Assembly: GCA_902792635.1 (NCBI GenBank)
Contig: CADBAG010000004.1
Coordinates: 89,963 to 153,962, forward strand
DNA length: 64,000 nucleotides
Source: an uncultured Prevotellaceae bacterium
GTDB taxonomy: Bacteria > Bacteroidota > Bacteroidia > Bacteroidales > Bacteroidaceae
Direction of reading: 5' to 3'
In this document: positions 6,909 through 15,326 of the stretch, piece by piece
How the letters are laid out: the number at the start of each line of letters is the position of its first letter
Numbering within the stretch: position 1 is the first letter of the stretch
Program-made: the position numbers and the translations under genes
Notes under the pieces: model-generated
What the model saw: the letters and a program-made list of their open reading frames with translations, nothing else
The model's database searches: none
What the model was told of the DNA's origin: nothing

Positions 6909-8456
6909 ATGCTCGTAAAAACCTATTCTGCTGCAGTTAACGGACTTGAGGTGACGACGGTCACGGTGGAGGTGAGCATCGTCAAAGGCATGATGTATCA
7001 TTTTACGGGCCTTGGCGATGTTGCTGTCAAGGAGGGACGCGACCGCATTGCTGCTGCCATGCAATTTAACGGACTGAAGTTTCCACGGGCTGACATCACC
7101 GTCAACATGGCACCTGCCGACCTCAAGAAAGAAGGGAGCGGGTTCGACCTGCCTTTGGCCATCGCTATCCTCGCCGCCGACGGACAGATCCCTGCAAATG
7201 CTTTGGATGAATATATGATGATTGGCGAGCTCGGGCTCGACGGCAAACTGCAACCAGCTAAAGGCGTGCTGCCCATCGCCATCAAAGCCCGTGCCGAGCA
7301 TTTCAAAGGACTCATCGTGCCGAAGCAGAATGAGCGCGAGGCAGCTATCGTCAATAAGATTAATGTCTATGGTATCGAGACGTTGAGTGACGTCATCGCC
7401 TTGCTTTCGGGAAAGAAACAGTTTGAGCCTTGCATCGTAGACACGCGCAAGGAGTTTTACGAGCAACAATATGATTTCGACCTCGACTTCGCCGATGTAC
7501 GCGGACAGGAGAAGGTGAAGCGTGCCTTGGAAGTGGCGGCAGCCGGTGGTCACAACGTCATCATGATTGGTCCCCCAGGGTCGGGCAAGAGCATGATGGC
7601 GAAACGCTTACCTTCTATCCTTCCTCCATTGACGCTCAGTGAGAGTCTTGAGACAACACAGATCCACTCCGTAGCTGGGACGCTCAAGCATGGCTCCGCC
7701 CTCATCTCCCAGCGACCTTTCCGGGCCCCACACCATACTATCTCCGAGGTGGCCCTTGTCGGCGGCGGCAACAACCCCATGCCGGGAGAGATCAGCCTTG
7801 CCCACAACGGTGTGCTCTTCTGCGATGAGCTCCCGGAGTTTAACAAGCATACCCTCGAAGTATTGCGCCAGCCACTTGAGGACCGCCAGATCACGATCAG
7901 CCGTGCCAAATACTCCGTCACCTACCCCGCCTCTTTCATGTTCGTCGCCTCCATGAACCCGTGCCCGTGTGGCTATTACGGCGACCCGACACATCATTGC
8001 GTCTGCACCCCCGGACAGATCCAGCGCTATCTCAATAAGATCTCCGGACCTTTGATGGACCGCATCGACATACAATGTGAGATATCCGCCATTCCTTTCA
8101 ATGAGCTGAGCAAAGCACAGCCCGGAGAGCCTTCGGCTAAGATCCGGGAGCGTGTCATCGCGGCGCGCGCCATCCAGACGGAGCGATACAAGGATGTGCC
8201 GGGCATCCACTGCAATGCGCAGATGACGGAGAAGATGATTCACGAGTATGCGGAGCCCGATGACGAAAGCCTCGACCTGCTGCGTGAGGCGATGCAGCGC
8301 CTGAGCCTCTCGGCGCGCGCCTACAGCCGCATCCTGAAGGTAGCACGCACCATCGCCGACCTCGCACACGAAGAGAAGGTCAGCGCCATGCATATCGCCG
8401 AAGCTATCGGATACCGGCAGCTCGACAGAGGCGACTGGGCGGAGAGGGGGTTGTAA
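6909..8456 (+). CDS. comM: YifB/ComM-family Mg chelatase-like AAA+ ATPase
   Basis: 515 residues, the usual length. An N-terminal Lon-type S5-like domain (1-165, with GxGFDLPLAIAIL), then a Mg-chelatase AAA+ core with Walker A GPPGSGKS at 221-228, Walker B VLFCDELPEFN near 305, a cysteine cluster NPCPCGYYGDPTHHCVC near 353-369 and the C-terminal lid (SARAYSRILKVARTIADL). ComM is a hexameric branch-migration helicase that helps integrate DNA during natural transformation in other bacteria; here that role is inferred from the family. No other competence gene is adjacent. The ATG at 6909 gives the standard N-terminus MLVKTYSAAV. Confidence 0.95.
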   Translation: MLVKTYSAAVNGLEVTTVTVEVSIVKGMMYHFTGLGDVAVKEGRDRIAAAMQFNGLKFPRADITVNMAPADLKKEGSGFDLPLAIAILAADGQIPANALDEYMMIGELGLDGKLQPAKGVLPIAIKARAEHFKGLIVPKQNEREAAIVNKINVYGIETLSDVIALLSGKKQFEPCIVDTRKEFYEQQYDFDLDFADVRGQEKVKRALEVAAAGGHNVIMIGPPGSGKSMMAKRLPSILPPLTLSESLETTQIHSVAGTLKHGSALISQRPFRAPHHTISEVALVGGGNNPMPGEISLAHNGVLFCDELPEFNKHTLEVLRQPLEDRQITISRAKYSVTYPASFMFVASMNPCPCGYYGDPTHHCVCTPGQIQRYLNKISGPLMDRIDIQCEISAIPFNELSKAQPGEPSAKIRERVIAARAIQTERYKDVPGIHCNAQMTEKMIHEYAEPDDESLDLLREAMQRLSLSARAYSRILKVARTIADLAHEEKVSAMHIAEAIGYRQLDRGDWAERGL

Positions 8457-8481
8457 TGACGGCCCCACCTGACGGCCCCAC

Positions 8482-8511
8482 CCCCGCCCCTCCCCCATCC
8501 AGGGGAGGGGG
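8482..8511. repeat. C-rich/G-rich hairpin (CCCCTCCCC/GGGGAGGGG)
   Basis: After the ATPase gene a run of C-rich spacer (GGCCCCACC repeats) leads into a 9-base-pair stem with loop CATCCA. The same hairpin and lead sequence recurs at 47222-47248, and a related CCCTTCCCC/GGGGAAGGG hairpin at about 63680-63700. It lies between convergent genes and has no immediate T-run; transcription termination in both directions is possible but not shown. Confidence 0.6.
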
Positions 8512-8612
8512 TGATTACCTTCAAGAACCCCCAAGCTGCATTTATTTGTAACATGGGGTGCTTTTTTGTAGCGCGTTGGGTATGCAGTCGCAGTGCGACT
8601 GCCCACCTTTCT

Positions 8613-9605
8613 CTACAGGTACCTCTCCAGGAACCTCTTCACTAACCGGCTATACCGCTCCCTATGATCCTTGAAGCTCTTAGCATGCTTGGAGCCATGG
8701 AAGACAACCATCTGCTTCGGGGCTGGTTTAGCAGCATAGAGCGGATAAATCATGCGCGTGGGTACAAACGTGTCTCTGCCGCCATGAATGAAGAGCATCG
8801 GCTTATGGCACTTGGCAGCCTGCTTCAACGGTGAAGCCTCACCAAACGACCAGCCATAACCAATCTTACAAAGAGCAGATGCCGTATAGAGCAACGGAAA
8901 ATCGGAAAGGCCAAACATATCCTTCAACTCATAACTGAACTCATCCCATGCCGACGTATAACCGCAGTCCTCTATGAAACACTTAATATAAGAAGGTGTG
9001 TACATACCAGAGATGTTCATCGTCGTGGCGCCTCCCATCGACCATCCATGGATGACGATGCGTGCATGGCCCGTGGAGTCGCGGAAGAGATTGTCTGCAA
9101 TAGCAGCCCACCGCAACACATCATAGCGGTCGTGCCATCCCATCTGCATCGCCTCGCCCCCACTCTTGCCGTTGGCATGGAGCTCAGGGATAAGCACGTT
9201 CATGCCAAGCTCGCGGTTATAAAAGCAAGCAAAGTGGAGCATGTCCACAGCATTGTCGGTATAGCCCGGCACCAGCACCACCGTGCGCGGATTCTTTTGC
9301 GGCGCTGGGATGATGAGAGCATGAAGCCGCGTGCTGTCAGCCAAAAACAAGCCTGTCTTCTCATTCTTCATCACGACAAAGGTGTCGCGCAAGGCTTTCG
9401 TGCGCTGAACCGAGTCCATCCACGACACAGCCCAAGGATAACGCTGGCGCATTACCCGATATTGTTTGGCATAGTCGCGTCCCTTATTCTTGACCGGATA
9501 GAGCGCAAATCTCAACATATAGATGCTACCGCCTAAGATGCTCATTATCAAAAGGCCGAAGATTACACCTGCGACCCCACAGATGATCTTATTACTTTTC
9601 TTCAT
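8613..9605 (-). CDS. Membrane-anchored alpha/beta hydrolase
   Basis: 330 residues with an uncleaved N-terminal membrane helix (IICGVAGVIFGLLIMSILGG, about 8-27) and an alpha/beta-hydrolase domain: VLVPGYTDN oxyanion region, nucleophile elbow GWSMGG near 190, acid in GGRDTFVP and the catalytic His in GSKHAKSF near the C-terminus. Similar proteins are annotated as hydrolases of unknown substrate with a hydrolase_4 or DUF1749-like lid; lipase, peptidase or acyl-esterase activity are all possible. Faces the periplasm if the helix is a signal anchor. It has its own consensus promoter and is transcribed divergently from the beta-galactosidase gene. Confidence 0.85.
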   Translation of the reverse strand: MKKSNKIICGVAGVIFGLLIMSILGGSIYMLRFALYPVKNKGRDYAKQYRVMRQRYPWAVSWMDSVQRTKALRDTFVVMKNEKTGLFLADSTRLHALIIPAPQKNPRTVVLVPGYTDNAVDMLHFACFYNRELGMNVLIPELHANGKSGGEAMQMGWHDRYDVLRWAAIADNLFRDSTGHARIVIHGWSMGGATTMNISGMYTPSYIKCFIEDCGYTSAWDEFSYELKDMFGLSDFPLLYTASALCKIGYGWSFGEASPLKQAAKCHKPMLFIHGGRDTFVPTRMIYPLYAAKPAPKQMVVFHGSKHAKSFKDHRERYSRLVKRFLERYL

Positions 9606-9623
9606 AACAACTGATTATCGGCT

Positions 9624-9655
9624 GCAAAATTACCAAGAAAGCACGTTTCAGCAAA
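9624..9655 (-). promoter_or_regulatory. Promoter of the alpha/beta hydrolase gene
   Basis: On the minus strand TTTG (9652-9655), a 19-base spacer and TAATTTTGC (9624-9632) match the Bacteroidetes consensus at exact spacing. Confidence 0.8.
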
Positions 9656-9696
9656 GGTTTTCGTGTTACGTTTTCGCCCTATTGAGAATTATTGTG

Positions 9697-9705
9697 TACC
9701 TTTGT
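9697..9705 (+). promoter_or_regulatory. -7 promoter box of the GH35 gene
   Basis: TACCTTTGT matches TAnnTTTG; the -33 region (TTCG at the right distance) is weak. Start would be near 9711, before the ATG at 9729, which argues against the in-frame TTG at 9717. Confidence 0.6.
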
Positions 9706-9728
9706 AACATAATATATTGAATACAACA

Positions 9729-12077
9729 ATGACAATCCACTATTTAAAAAGACTGCTTTTATTCCTTGGTCTCATCACAATGACCCTGTCGGCCAACGCT
9801 GCCTCCAAGAAAGGCTCATTCACTGCCGGCGACAAGACATTCCTGCTCAATGGCAAGCCGTTCACGGTGAAAGCCGCTGAGATTCATTATCCACGTATCC
9901 CCCGTGCCTATTGGGAGCATCGCATCAAGATGTGCAAGGCGTTGGGCATGAACACCATCTGCATCTATATCTTCTGGAATATCCATGAGCAGAAAGAAGG
10001 CGTCTTCAATTTCTCCGGCCAAAACGATGTGGCTGCTTTCTGCCGACTGGCACAGAAGAACGGACTGTATGTCATCGTGCGCCCGGGCCCCTACGTCTGT
10101 GCCGAATGGGAGATGGGCGGCCTGCCTTGGTGGCTGCTGAAGAAGAAAGATATCCGACTGCGCGAGCGTGATCCTTATTTCATGCAGCGCGTGGATATCT
10201 TTGAGAAGAAAGTAGCGGAGCAGCTTGCCCCGCTCACCATCCAGCATGGCGGCCCCATCATCATGGTGCAGGTGGAGAACGAGTACGGCAGCTATGGCGA
10301 GGACAAGCCTTATGTCTCCGCCATCCGCGACGACCTCCGCAAATACTGGGGCAAGGACCTCACCTTGTTCCAGTGCGACTGGTCTTCCAACTTCACGAAG
10401 AACGGGCTCGACGACCTTGTGTGGACGATGAACTTCGGTACGGGTGCCGACATCGACGCTCAGTTCAAGCGCCTCGGCGAGCTGCGCCCGAACAGTCCGA
10501 AGATGTGCTCCGAGTTCTGGAGCGGATGGTTCGACAAATGGGGCGCGCGCCATGAGACACGCCCTGCCAAGGCCATGGTCGACGGCATCGATGAGATGCT
10601 CTCAAAAGGCATCTCCTTCTCACTTTACATGACCCACGGAGGCACGAGCTTCGGTCACTGGGCAGGCGCCAACAGTCCGGGCTTCGCTCCCGACGTGACC
10701 TCCTACGACTACGATGCACCGATCAACGAGTTTGGTCAGGCAACTCCGAAATACTGGGAGCTGCGCAACACACTGCAGAAATACTCGGACAAGAAACTCC
10801 CCAATGTTCCGAAGGCTCCTGCATCAATCACCAGCTTCAATAAGATTCAGCTCAACGAGTTTGCTCCGTTGCTTTGTGGCACAGACAGCACAGCTAAAGG
10901 CCGCTACACCTTCGAGGAAATGAACATGGGCTGGGGCACGATGGCTTATGAGGTCATGCTCCCCGCTACCGGCAAGCAGAGCGTGCTGACGATGGATGCC
11001 CACGACTATGCACAGGTGTTCATCGACGGGAAGTTCATTGGGAAGACCGACCGCGTGAAGAATGAGCGCAGCATCGTCCTGCCCACCCTCGATAAGCCCA
11101 CAAAAGCACTGATCGTTGTCGAAGGCATGGGCCGAATCAACTTCGGCAGAGCGATCAAGGACTATAAAGGTATCCTTGGAGACGTGACGCTCACCGTGGA
11201 CGACAAGATCAGTGAGCTCACCTATAAGCTCAAGGACTTCACTTCCACGACGGTCCCTGACACTTACGAGCAGGCACTGAAAGCCTTCACGCATAAGAGC
11301 GCGAACGTTCAGATGCTCACTGGTCAGAACAACAACGGCATCGGCTATTACCGTGGCTACTTCAACATCAGCAAGCCCGGTGACACCTTCATTAATATGG
11401 AAGCCTTCGGCAAAGGTCTCGTCTACGTCAACGGACATGCCCTCGGCCGCTACTGGCATGTTGGTCCTCAGCAGACGCTCTACATGCCCGGCTGCTGGCT
11501 GAAGAAAGGCCGCAACGAGATCATCGTGCTCGACGTCGTTGGTCCCTACAGTAAGCCGGAGGTCTTCGGGCAAGACAAGCCGGAGCTCGACAAGCTCAAC
11601 CTCGAGAAGAGCCGGTTGCATAACAATCCCGGTGACAAGCTCGACCTCAACTCAGCCGCTCCCGCAGCTCAAGGCTCGCTCAAGGCTGGCAACGGATGGC
11701 AGACCATCAAGTTTGCTGCTCCCGCCAAAGGCCGCTTGCTGACCATCGTAGCCGAGTCGACACAGAAAGGCGACGACAAGGTTGCTATAGCCGAGGTCTA
11801 TGCGCTCGGTGCCGACGGCAAGCGCCTCAGTCGCGAGGCATGGACGGTGAAATATGCCGACAGCGAGGATATCCTCTCAGGCAACAACACGGCTGACAAG
11901 GCGTACGACCTTCAGGAGAGCACCTACTGGCAGACGGCTAAAGGCGCTACGCTTCCCCACCGCATCACCATCGACCTCGGAGCTAACGAGACCATCACCG
12001 GCATCGAGATCCTGCCGAGAGCCGAGCAGGATGCGCCCGGAGCAATCAAAGGCTACAAGGTGTATGTGACTAAGTGA
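9729..12077 (+). CDS. GH35 beta-galactosidase with C-terminal F5/8-type domain
   Basis: Secreted glycoside hydrolase, 782 residues from the ATG at 9729. Signal peptide about 1-24 (LLLFLGLITMTLSANA). The GH35 TIM barrel spans about 30-350 with the acid/base Glu185 in VENEYG and nucleophile Glu262 in SEFWSGW; jelly-roll domains follow (about 390-620), and the last 90 residues (GNNTADKAYDLQESTYWQT ... ITIDLGANETITGIEIL) form an F5/8 type C discoidin-like carbohydrate-binding module. It releases terminal beta-galactose from plant or host glycans, probably in the periplasm. It is monocistronic with no SusC/D pair nearby, so the target glycan cannot be inferred. The stop codon sits in the first unit of the heptamer array. 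Confidence 0.95.
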   Translation: MTIHYLKRLLLFLGLITMTLSANAASKKGSFTAGDKTFLLNGKPFTVKAAEIHYPRIPRAYWEHRIKMCKALGMNTICIYIFWNIHEQKEGVFNFSGQNDVAAFCRLAQKNGLYVIVRPGPYVCAEWEMGGLPWWLLKKKDIRLRERDPYFMQRVDIFEKKVAEQLAPLTIQHGGPIIMVQVENEYGSYGEDKPYVSAIRDDLRKYWGKDLTLFQCDWSSNFTKNGLDDLVWTMNFGTGADIDAQFKRLGELRPNSPKMCSEFWSGWFDKWGARHETRPAKAMVDGIDEMLSKGISFSLYMTHGGTSFGHWAGANSPGFAPDVTSYDYDAPINEFGQATPKYWELRNTLQKYSDKKLPNVPKAPASITSFNKIQLNEFAPLLCGTDSTAKGRYTFEEMNMGWGTMAYEVMLPATGKQSVLTMDAHDYAQVFIDGKFIGKTDRVKNERSIVLPTLDKPTKALIVVEGMGRINFGRAIKDYKGILGDVTLTVDDKISELTYKLKDFTSTTVPDTYEQALKAFTHKSANVQMLTGQNNNGIGYYRGYFNISKPGDTFINMEAFGKGLVYVNGHALGRYWHVGPQQTLYMPGCWLKKGRNEIIVLDVVGPYSKPEVFGQDKPELDKLNLEKSRLHNNPGDKLDLNSAAPAAQGSLKAGNGWQTIKFAAPAKGRLLTIVAESTQKGDDKVAIAEVYALGADGKRLSREAWTVKYADSEDILSGNNTADKAYDLQESTYWQTAKGATLPHRITIDLGANETITGIEILPRAEQDAPGAIKGYKVYVTK

Positions 12078-12150
12078 AAAGTGAAGAGTGAAAAGTGAAG
12101 AGTGAAAAGTGAAAAGTGAAGAGTGAAAAGTGAAGAGTGAAGAGTGAAAA
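12074..12150. repeat. Heptamer tandem array, eleven units of GTGAAAA/GTGAAGA
   Basis: Eleven 7-base units alternate between GTGAAAA and GTGAAGA. The first unit supplies the TGA stop codon of the GH35 gene (12075-12077). The array separates two convergent genes (the GT4 gene ends at 12166). Confidence 0.9.
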
Positions 12151-12165
12151 ATCAATGTGAAAAGG

Positions 12166-13347
12166 TCACAGTATCTCATGCCACTTCTTGATAACCTGCT
12201 CCACGCTGAACGGTGAGAGATTATCCAAGCCATGGCGCGCCATATCATTTCGCAATGTGCTGTCTGTCATCAACTTCTTGAGGCAGGCAGCATATTGTTT
12301 TTTATCACCCTCTTGGATAATATACCCGTCCTCTTCATTGCGAATGACGTCATATACAGCACCGAAAGTGTCAAAAGCAATGGGGACGACACCAAACTGC
12401 TTGCTTTCCAAGATCGTCAGTGGAAGACCCTCACAGACAGACGACATCAAGAAGACAGAAGCTTTCTTATAATAAGGCACGGGAAAAGTACGGCCCAAGA
12501 AGGTCACCTCGGGGATCTCATGCTCCTTCGCCCACTGCTCATAGATAGGGACACTCGGCGTATTACCATCCCCAATGACATAGAGGTGCCAGCCTTTCAG
12601 ATTCTCGTCCTTCAGCGTCTCTTTCCATAAGTTGAGTGCGAGATGGATACGCTTTTGGCGCTCATCGAGTCGGGAGACAATAAGTGCAACCTTCTCCTTT
12701 TCCTCCAAACGCAAACTGCCCACGACATGCGGAGGGAAAGGCAGCATATTAGGAATGACTCTGATCTTCCTTGCCTCAGCCCCACTCGCCGCCGCCAACT
12801 TTAGAAACGGCAGGACATAAGACTGCGACAACACAACGATACGGTCAGCATGCCTGAAAGTCCGAAAATAACGTTTCCGCAAGTTCATTCGTGACTGCCA
12901 TTGAAAGAGCGGGAAGAGAAGATTCTTCAGCTGATATCTCAACCTCCCAAATCCGTGATGGCTGGCTATCTTCGAAACAATCTGCTGTCTATCTAACTTC
13001 TCCCACCCCGGCTGAAAATGATGAGCAAAGATCAGTTTGCAATGCGTTGCTTCCTTCACCCGGCAAAAGATCTTCATCTCATGGAAATAGCCCTGAACAA
13101 CAATGGTATCTACATGATGTTTCCTGACGATCTCAATAGTCTTCTCCGTAGCCTCCTTATGATCCTTGGGCAGGCGATAGACGAAATCGAAACCGTCGTA
13201 TGTTCCCTGAAAATCTATCTGATAAGCGGCAATGGTCTGTACGCCATAGCGCTTCTTCAGCTCCCGCGCCGTGACGATGGTCGTATGCTCTGTGCCGCCC
13301 CGCTCGCAGACAGGCTGGAAACGGGTATAAAACATTACAGTCTTCAT
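12166..13347 (-). CDS. GT4-family glycosyltransferase
   Basis: 393 residues with a GT-B fold. The N-terminal half has an acceptor-side Rossmann pattern (FYTRFQPVCERGGTEHTTIVTAREL, residues about 6-30), the C-terminal half the donor-binding segments VALIVSRLDERQKRI and SSVCEGLPLTILESKQFGVVPIAF with the E-x7-E motif of GT4 retaining enzymes. Donor and acceptor sugars cannot be read from sequence. It lies 11 bases after the GT2 gene on the same strand, so the two form an operon and probably extend a lipopolysaccharide or capsule chain on the cytoplasmic face. Confidence 0.9.
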   Translation of the reverse strand: MKTVMFYTRFQPVCERGGTEHTTIVTARELKKRYGVQTIAAYQIDFQGTYDGFDFVYRLPKDHKEATEKTIEIVRKHHVDTIVVQGYFHEMKIFCRVKEATHCKLIFAHHFQPGWEKLDRQQIVSKIASHHGFGRLRYQLKNLLFPLFQWQSRMNLRKRYFRTFRHADRIVVLSQSYVLPFLKLAAASGAEARKIRVIPNMLPFPPHVVGSLRLEEKEKVALIVSRLDERQKRIHLALNLWKETLKDENLKGWHLYVIGDGNTPSVPIYEQWAKEHEIPEVTFLGRTFPVPYYKKASVFLMSSVCEGLPLTILESKQFGVVPIAFDTFGAVYDVIRNEEDGYIIQEGDKKQYAACLKKLMTDSTLRNDMARHGLDNLSPFSVEQVIKKWHEIL

Positions 13348-13358
13348 AAGTCTCTATA

Positions 13359-14270
13359 TTACTTGAAAAGATCATGGAACACGTGCGAGCATCGTGCCAA
13401 CACATAATAGTAGGCAGACAGATGCCACCGTTCCATCACTTTCTGTTTAACAACATCATCAGCATATCTGTTCTTCTCATAGCTGATGCGGTAAGCTATG
13501 CGCTTACATTTTAAGAACCACGCATAGCGGGAGAGATAGCCCTTCTCCTTCAAGAAAGACATCACCGAATAATCTTCAATATCCACCTGTCCGCTCAGCG
13601 TTGCCTTGGACGTGCACGTCTCATCACCACGCCGGAAATAGTTGAGCGGCTCAGAGACAACCGCCACATTCCCCTGGCAAGCTATCTCTAACCAGAAGAT
13701 CCAGTCGCCACATTCTTTATATTGCATGAACACCTTGTCGGCCTTCAATGCTGCCTGCTTGGAAAAGATACATGAGCTGGCATTATAGATTCGGTTGCCG
13801 ACAGTCAAGTATTTCTTAATGAAGTGCACGCCATCCCAATGCTCATCCTTCTTGAACATTCGCTGGGCGATATATTTCTTCTCACCCTTCAGGTTGACGA
13901 CCTGAGAGCGGGCAAACGCCAATACACAATGGTTCTTGACATAAGTATCGACAAGCCGTTCAAGCATCGTCTGCTCACAGTAGTCATCACTCTCTGCAAT
14001 CCAGATGATCTCACCCTTGGCAAGAGAGAACCCTCGCTGCCATTGTATGAAAGGAGAACCGCAGTTCGTCTCATTGATTATCACCTGTGCTACCTTTGGA
14101 TGCTTGGCATACTCCTTGATAACCTCCAAGCTTGCGTCAGTAGAATGATCATCTAAGATGATCACCTCATAATGCGGATAACTCTGATTAAGAATGCTTT
14201 CCATACGCTCCTTTAAGAAAGCCGCATGGTTATAGTTAGGAACGATAACGCTCACCAAGGGTTGCTGCAT
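13359..14270 (-). CDS. GT2-family glycosyltransferase
   Basis: 303 residues, GT-A fold. The N-terminus VSVIVPNYNHAAFLKERMESI and the segments DDHSTDAS and WIAESDD (the DxD region, about residue 92-97) are the classical GT2 nucleotide-sugar binding motifs. The C-terminal half, rich in Trp and Cys (ECGDWIFWLEIAC), matches the acceptor-side region of O-antigen and capsule transferases. First gene of the two-gene minus-strand operon with the GT4 enzyme; its own -7 box lies upstream at 14314-14322. The sugar transferred is not predictable. Confidence 0.92.
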   Translation of the reverse strand: MQQPLVSVIVPNYNHAAFLKERMESILNQSYPHYEVIILDDHSTDASLEVIKEYAKHPKVAQVIINETNCGSPFIQWQRGFSLAKGEIIWIAESDDYCEQTMLERLVDTYVKNHCVLAFARSQVVNLKGEKKYIAQRMFKKDEHWDGVHFIKKYLTVGNRIYNASSCIFSKQAALKADKVFMQYKECGDWIFWLEIACQGNVAVVSEPLNYFRRGDETCTSKATLSGQVDIEDYSVMSFLKEKGYLSRYAWFLKCKRIAYRISYEKNRYADDVVKQKVMERWHLSAYYYVLARCSHVFHDLFK

Positions 14271-14313
14271 GTGTTCGAATTATCAATGAGAATATTCTTT
14301 TTTGTATAATAGT

Positions 14314-14322
14314 GCAAAAGTA
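14314..14322 (-). promoter_or_regulatory. -7 promoter box of the GT2-GT4 operon
   Basis: TACTTTTGC on the minus strand fits TAnnTTTG, with start near 14307 and a leader of about 37 bases. Confidence 0.6.
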
Positions 14323-14355
14323 CAAAGAAACTATGAATTAGACATTTCTTTTTAT

Positions 14356-14364
14356 TAACTTTGT
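14356..14364 (+). promoter_or_regulatory. -7 promoter box of the GT8 gene
   Basis: TAACTTTGT fits TAnnTTTG. Transcription from about 14371 excludes an upstream in-frame start at 14361 and supports the ATG at 14394. It is back to back with the GT2 promoter. Confidence 0.6.
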
Positions 14365-14393
14365 GTCTAAAATCTCTGAAATACTCTATTGTC

Positions 14394-15326
14394 ATGACTT
14401 ACAATATCGCCATCAACATGGATGACCGCTATATAGAGCATGCCTCGGCCATGCTCACCTCCGTCTTCTATAACAACCCGAGCATGAAGTTTGCCATTCA
14501 TGTCATCACAGCCAAACTCTCGGAGCCTGTCATCGAAGAACTACGGGAACTTGTTACTGGCCGATACCATCAAGAACTGTATATCTATCAGTTGACCGAG
14601 CAGCAGACGAGTCCTTTCCCGGAATATGTCAACAGCCACATCTCTATGGCGGCCAATTACCGGCTCTTCGTGGCCGACATCCTGCCGAAGACCGTGCACA
14701 CGGTGCTCTATCTCGACTGCGACCTTGTAGTGGAAGCACATCTTCAGCCACTCTTCGACCTCAATCTTGAAGGCAAGGCTGTGGCAGCCGTAGAAGATAT
14801 GTGGAGCGGGAAAGAGGATAACTATCAGCGCTTGGGCTATCCGCGGCAATATGGCTATTTCAACTCCGGCGTGATGCTGATCTCCTTGGATTATTGGCGC
14901 AGCTACGAACTCTCCAAGAAGTTCACTGACTTTCTGAACACCCATCCTCATCTGCTCTTCGTCGACCAGGACATTCTCAACGGTGTCTTGCATGAGCATT
15001 GGTTCTCCCTCCCTTTGGAATGGAACGTCCAGGACGGGTTCCTGCGAAGGAAATGCAGGATTCGATCAGAATATGCAGGCCAAGCTGCGGCAGCCTCCAA
15101 GCACCCCGCCATCCTCCATTTCACGGGATCACGCAAGCCGTGGGATGAAGACTGCATGACCCCCTACCGGAATGAGTACTTCAAATATTTAGATATGACA
15201 CGTTACAAAGGGCATCGGCCCGTCATCTCGGAGCATTGGAAGCGGAAACTCAAGACCGACCGTCTATTGATCCGCCTCCATCTGAAGAGCAGACGGTATC
15301 GGAAAGACTTGGGAGGAGCGTATTGA
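14394..15326 (+). CDS. GT8-family glycosyltransferase
   Basis: 310 residues from the ATG at 14394. The GT8 (LPS galactosyl/glucosyltransferase, glycogenin-like) pattern is clear: IAINMDDRYIEHASAML at the start, the metal-binding DxD in YLDCDLVV (Asp108, Asp110), FNSGVMLISLDYWR and the late HFTGSRKPW, in which His binds the metal. It should be a retaining transferase adding a hexose to a lipopolysaccharide core or similar acceptor in the cytoplasm. The 3' end overlaps the convergent downstream gene by 77 bases, and the motif ACGTAGGGGCGGCCC starts four bases after its stop. Confidence 0.93.
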   Translation: MTYNIAINMDDRYIEHASAMLTSVFYNNPSMKFAIHVITAKLSEPVIEELRELVTGRYHQELYIYQLTEQQTSPFPEYVNSHISMAANYRLFVADILPKTVHTVLYLDCDLVVEAHLQPLFDLNLEGKAVAAVEDMWSGKEDNYQRLGYPRQYGYFNSGVMLISLDYWRSYELSKKFTDFLNTHPHLLFVDQDILNGVLHEHWFSLPLEWNVQDGFLRRKCRIRSEYAGQAAAASKHPAILHFTGSRKPWDEDCMTPYRNEYFKYLDMTRYKGHRPVISEHWKRKLKTDRLLIRLHLKSRRYRKDLGGAY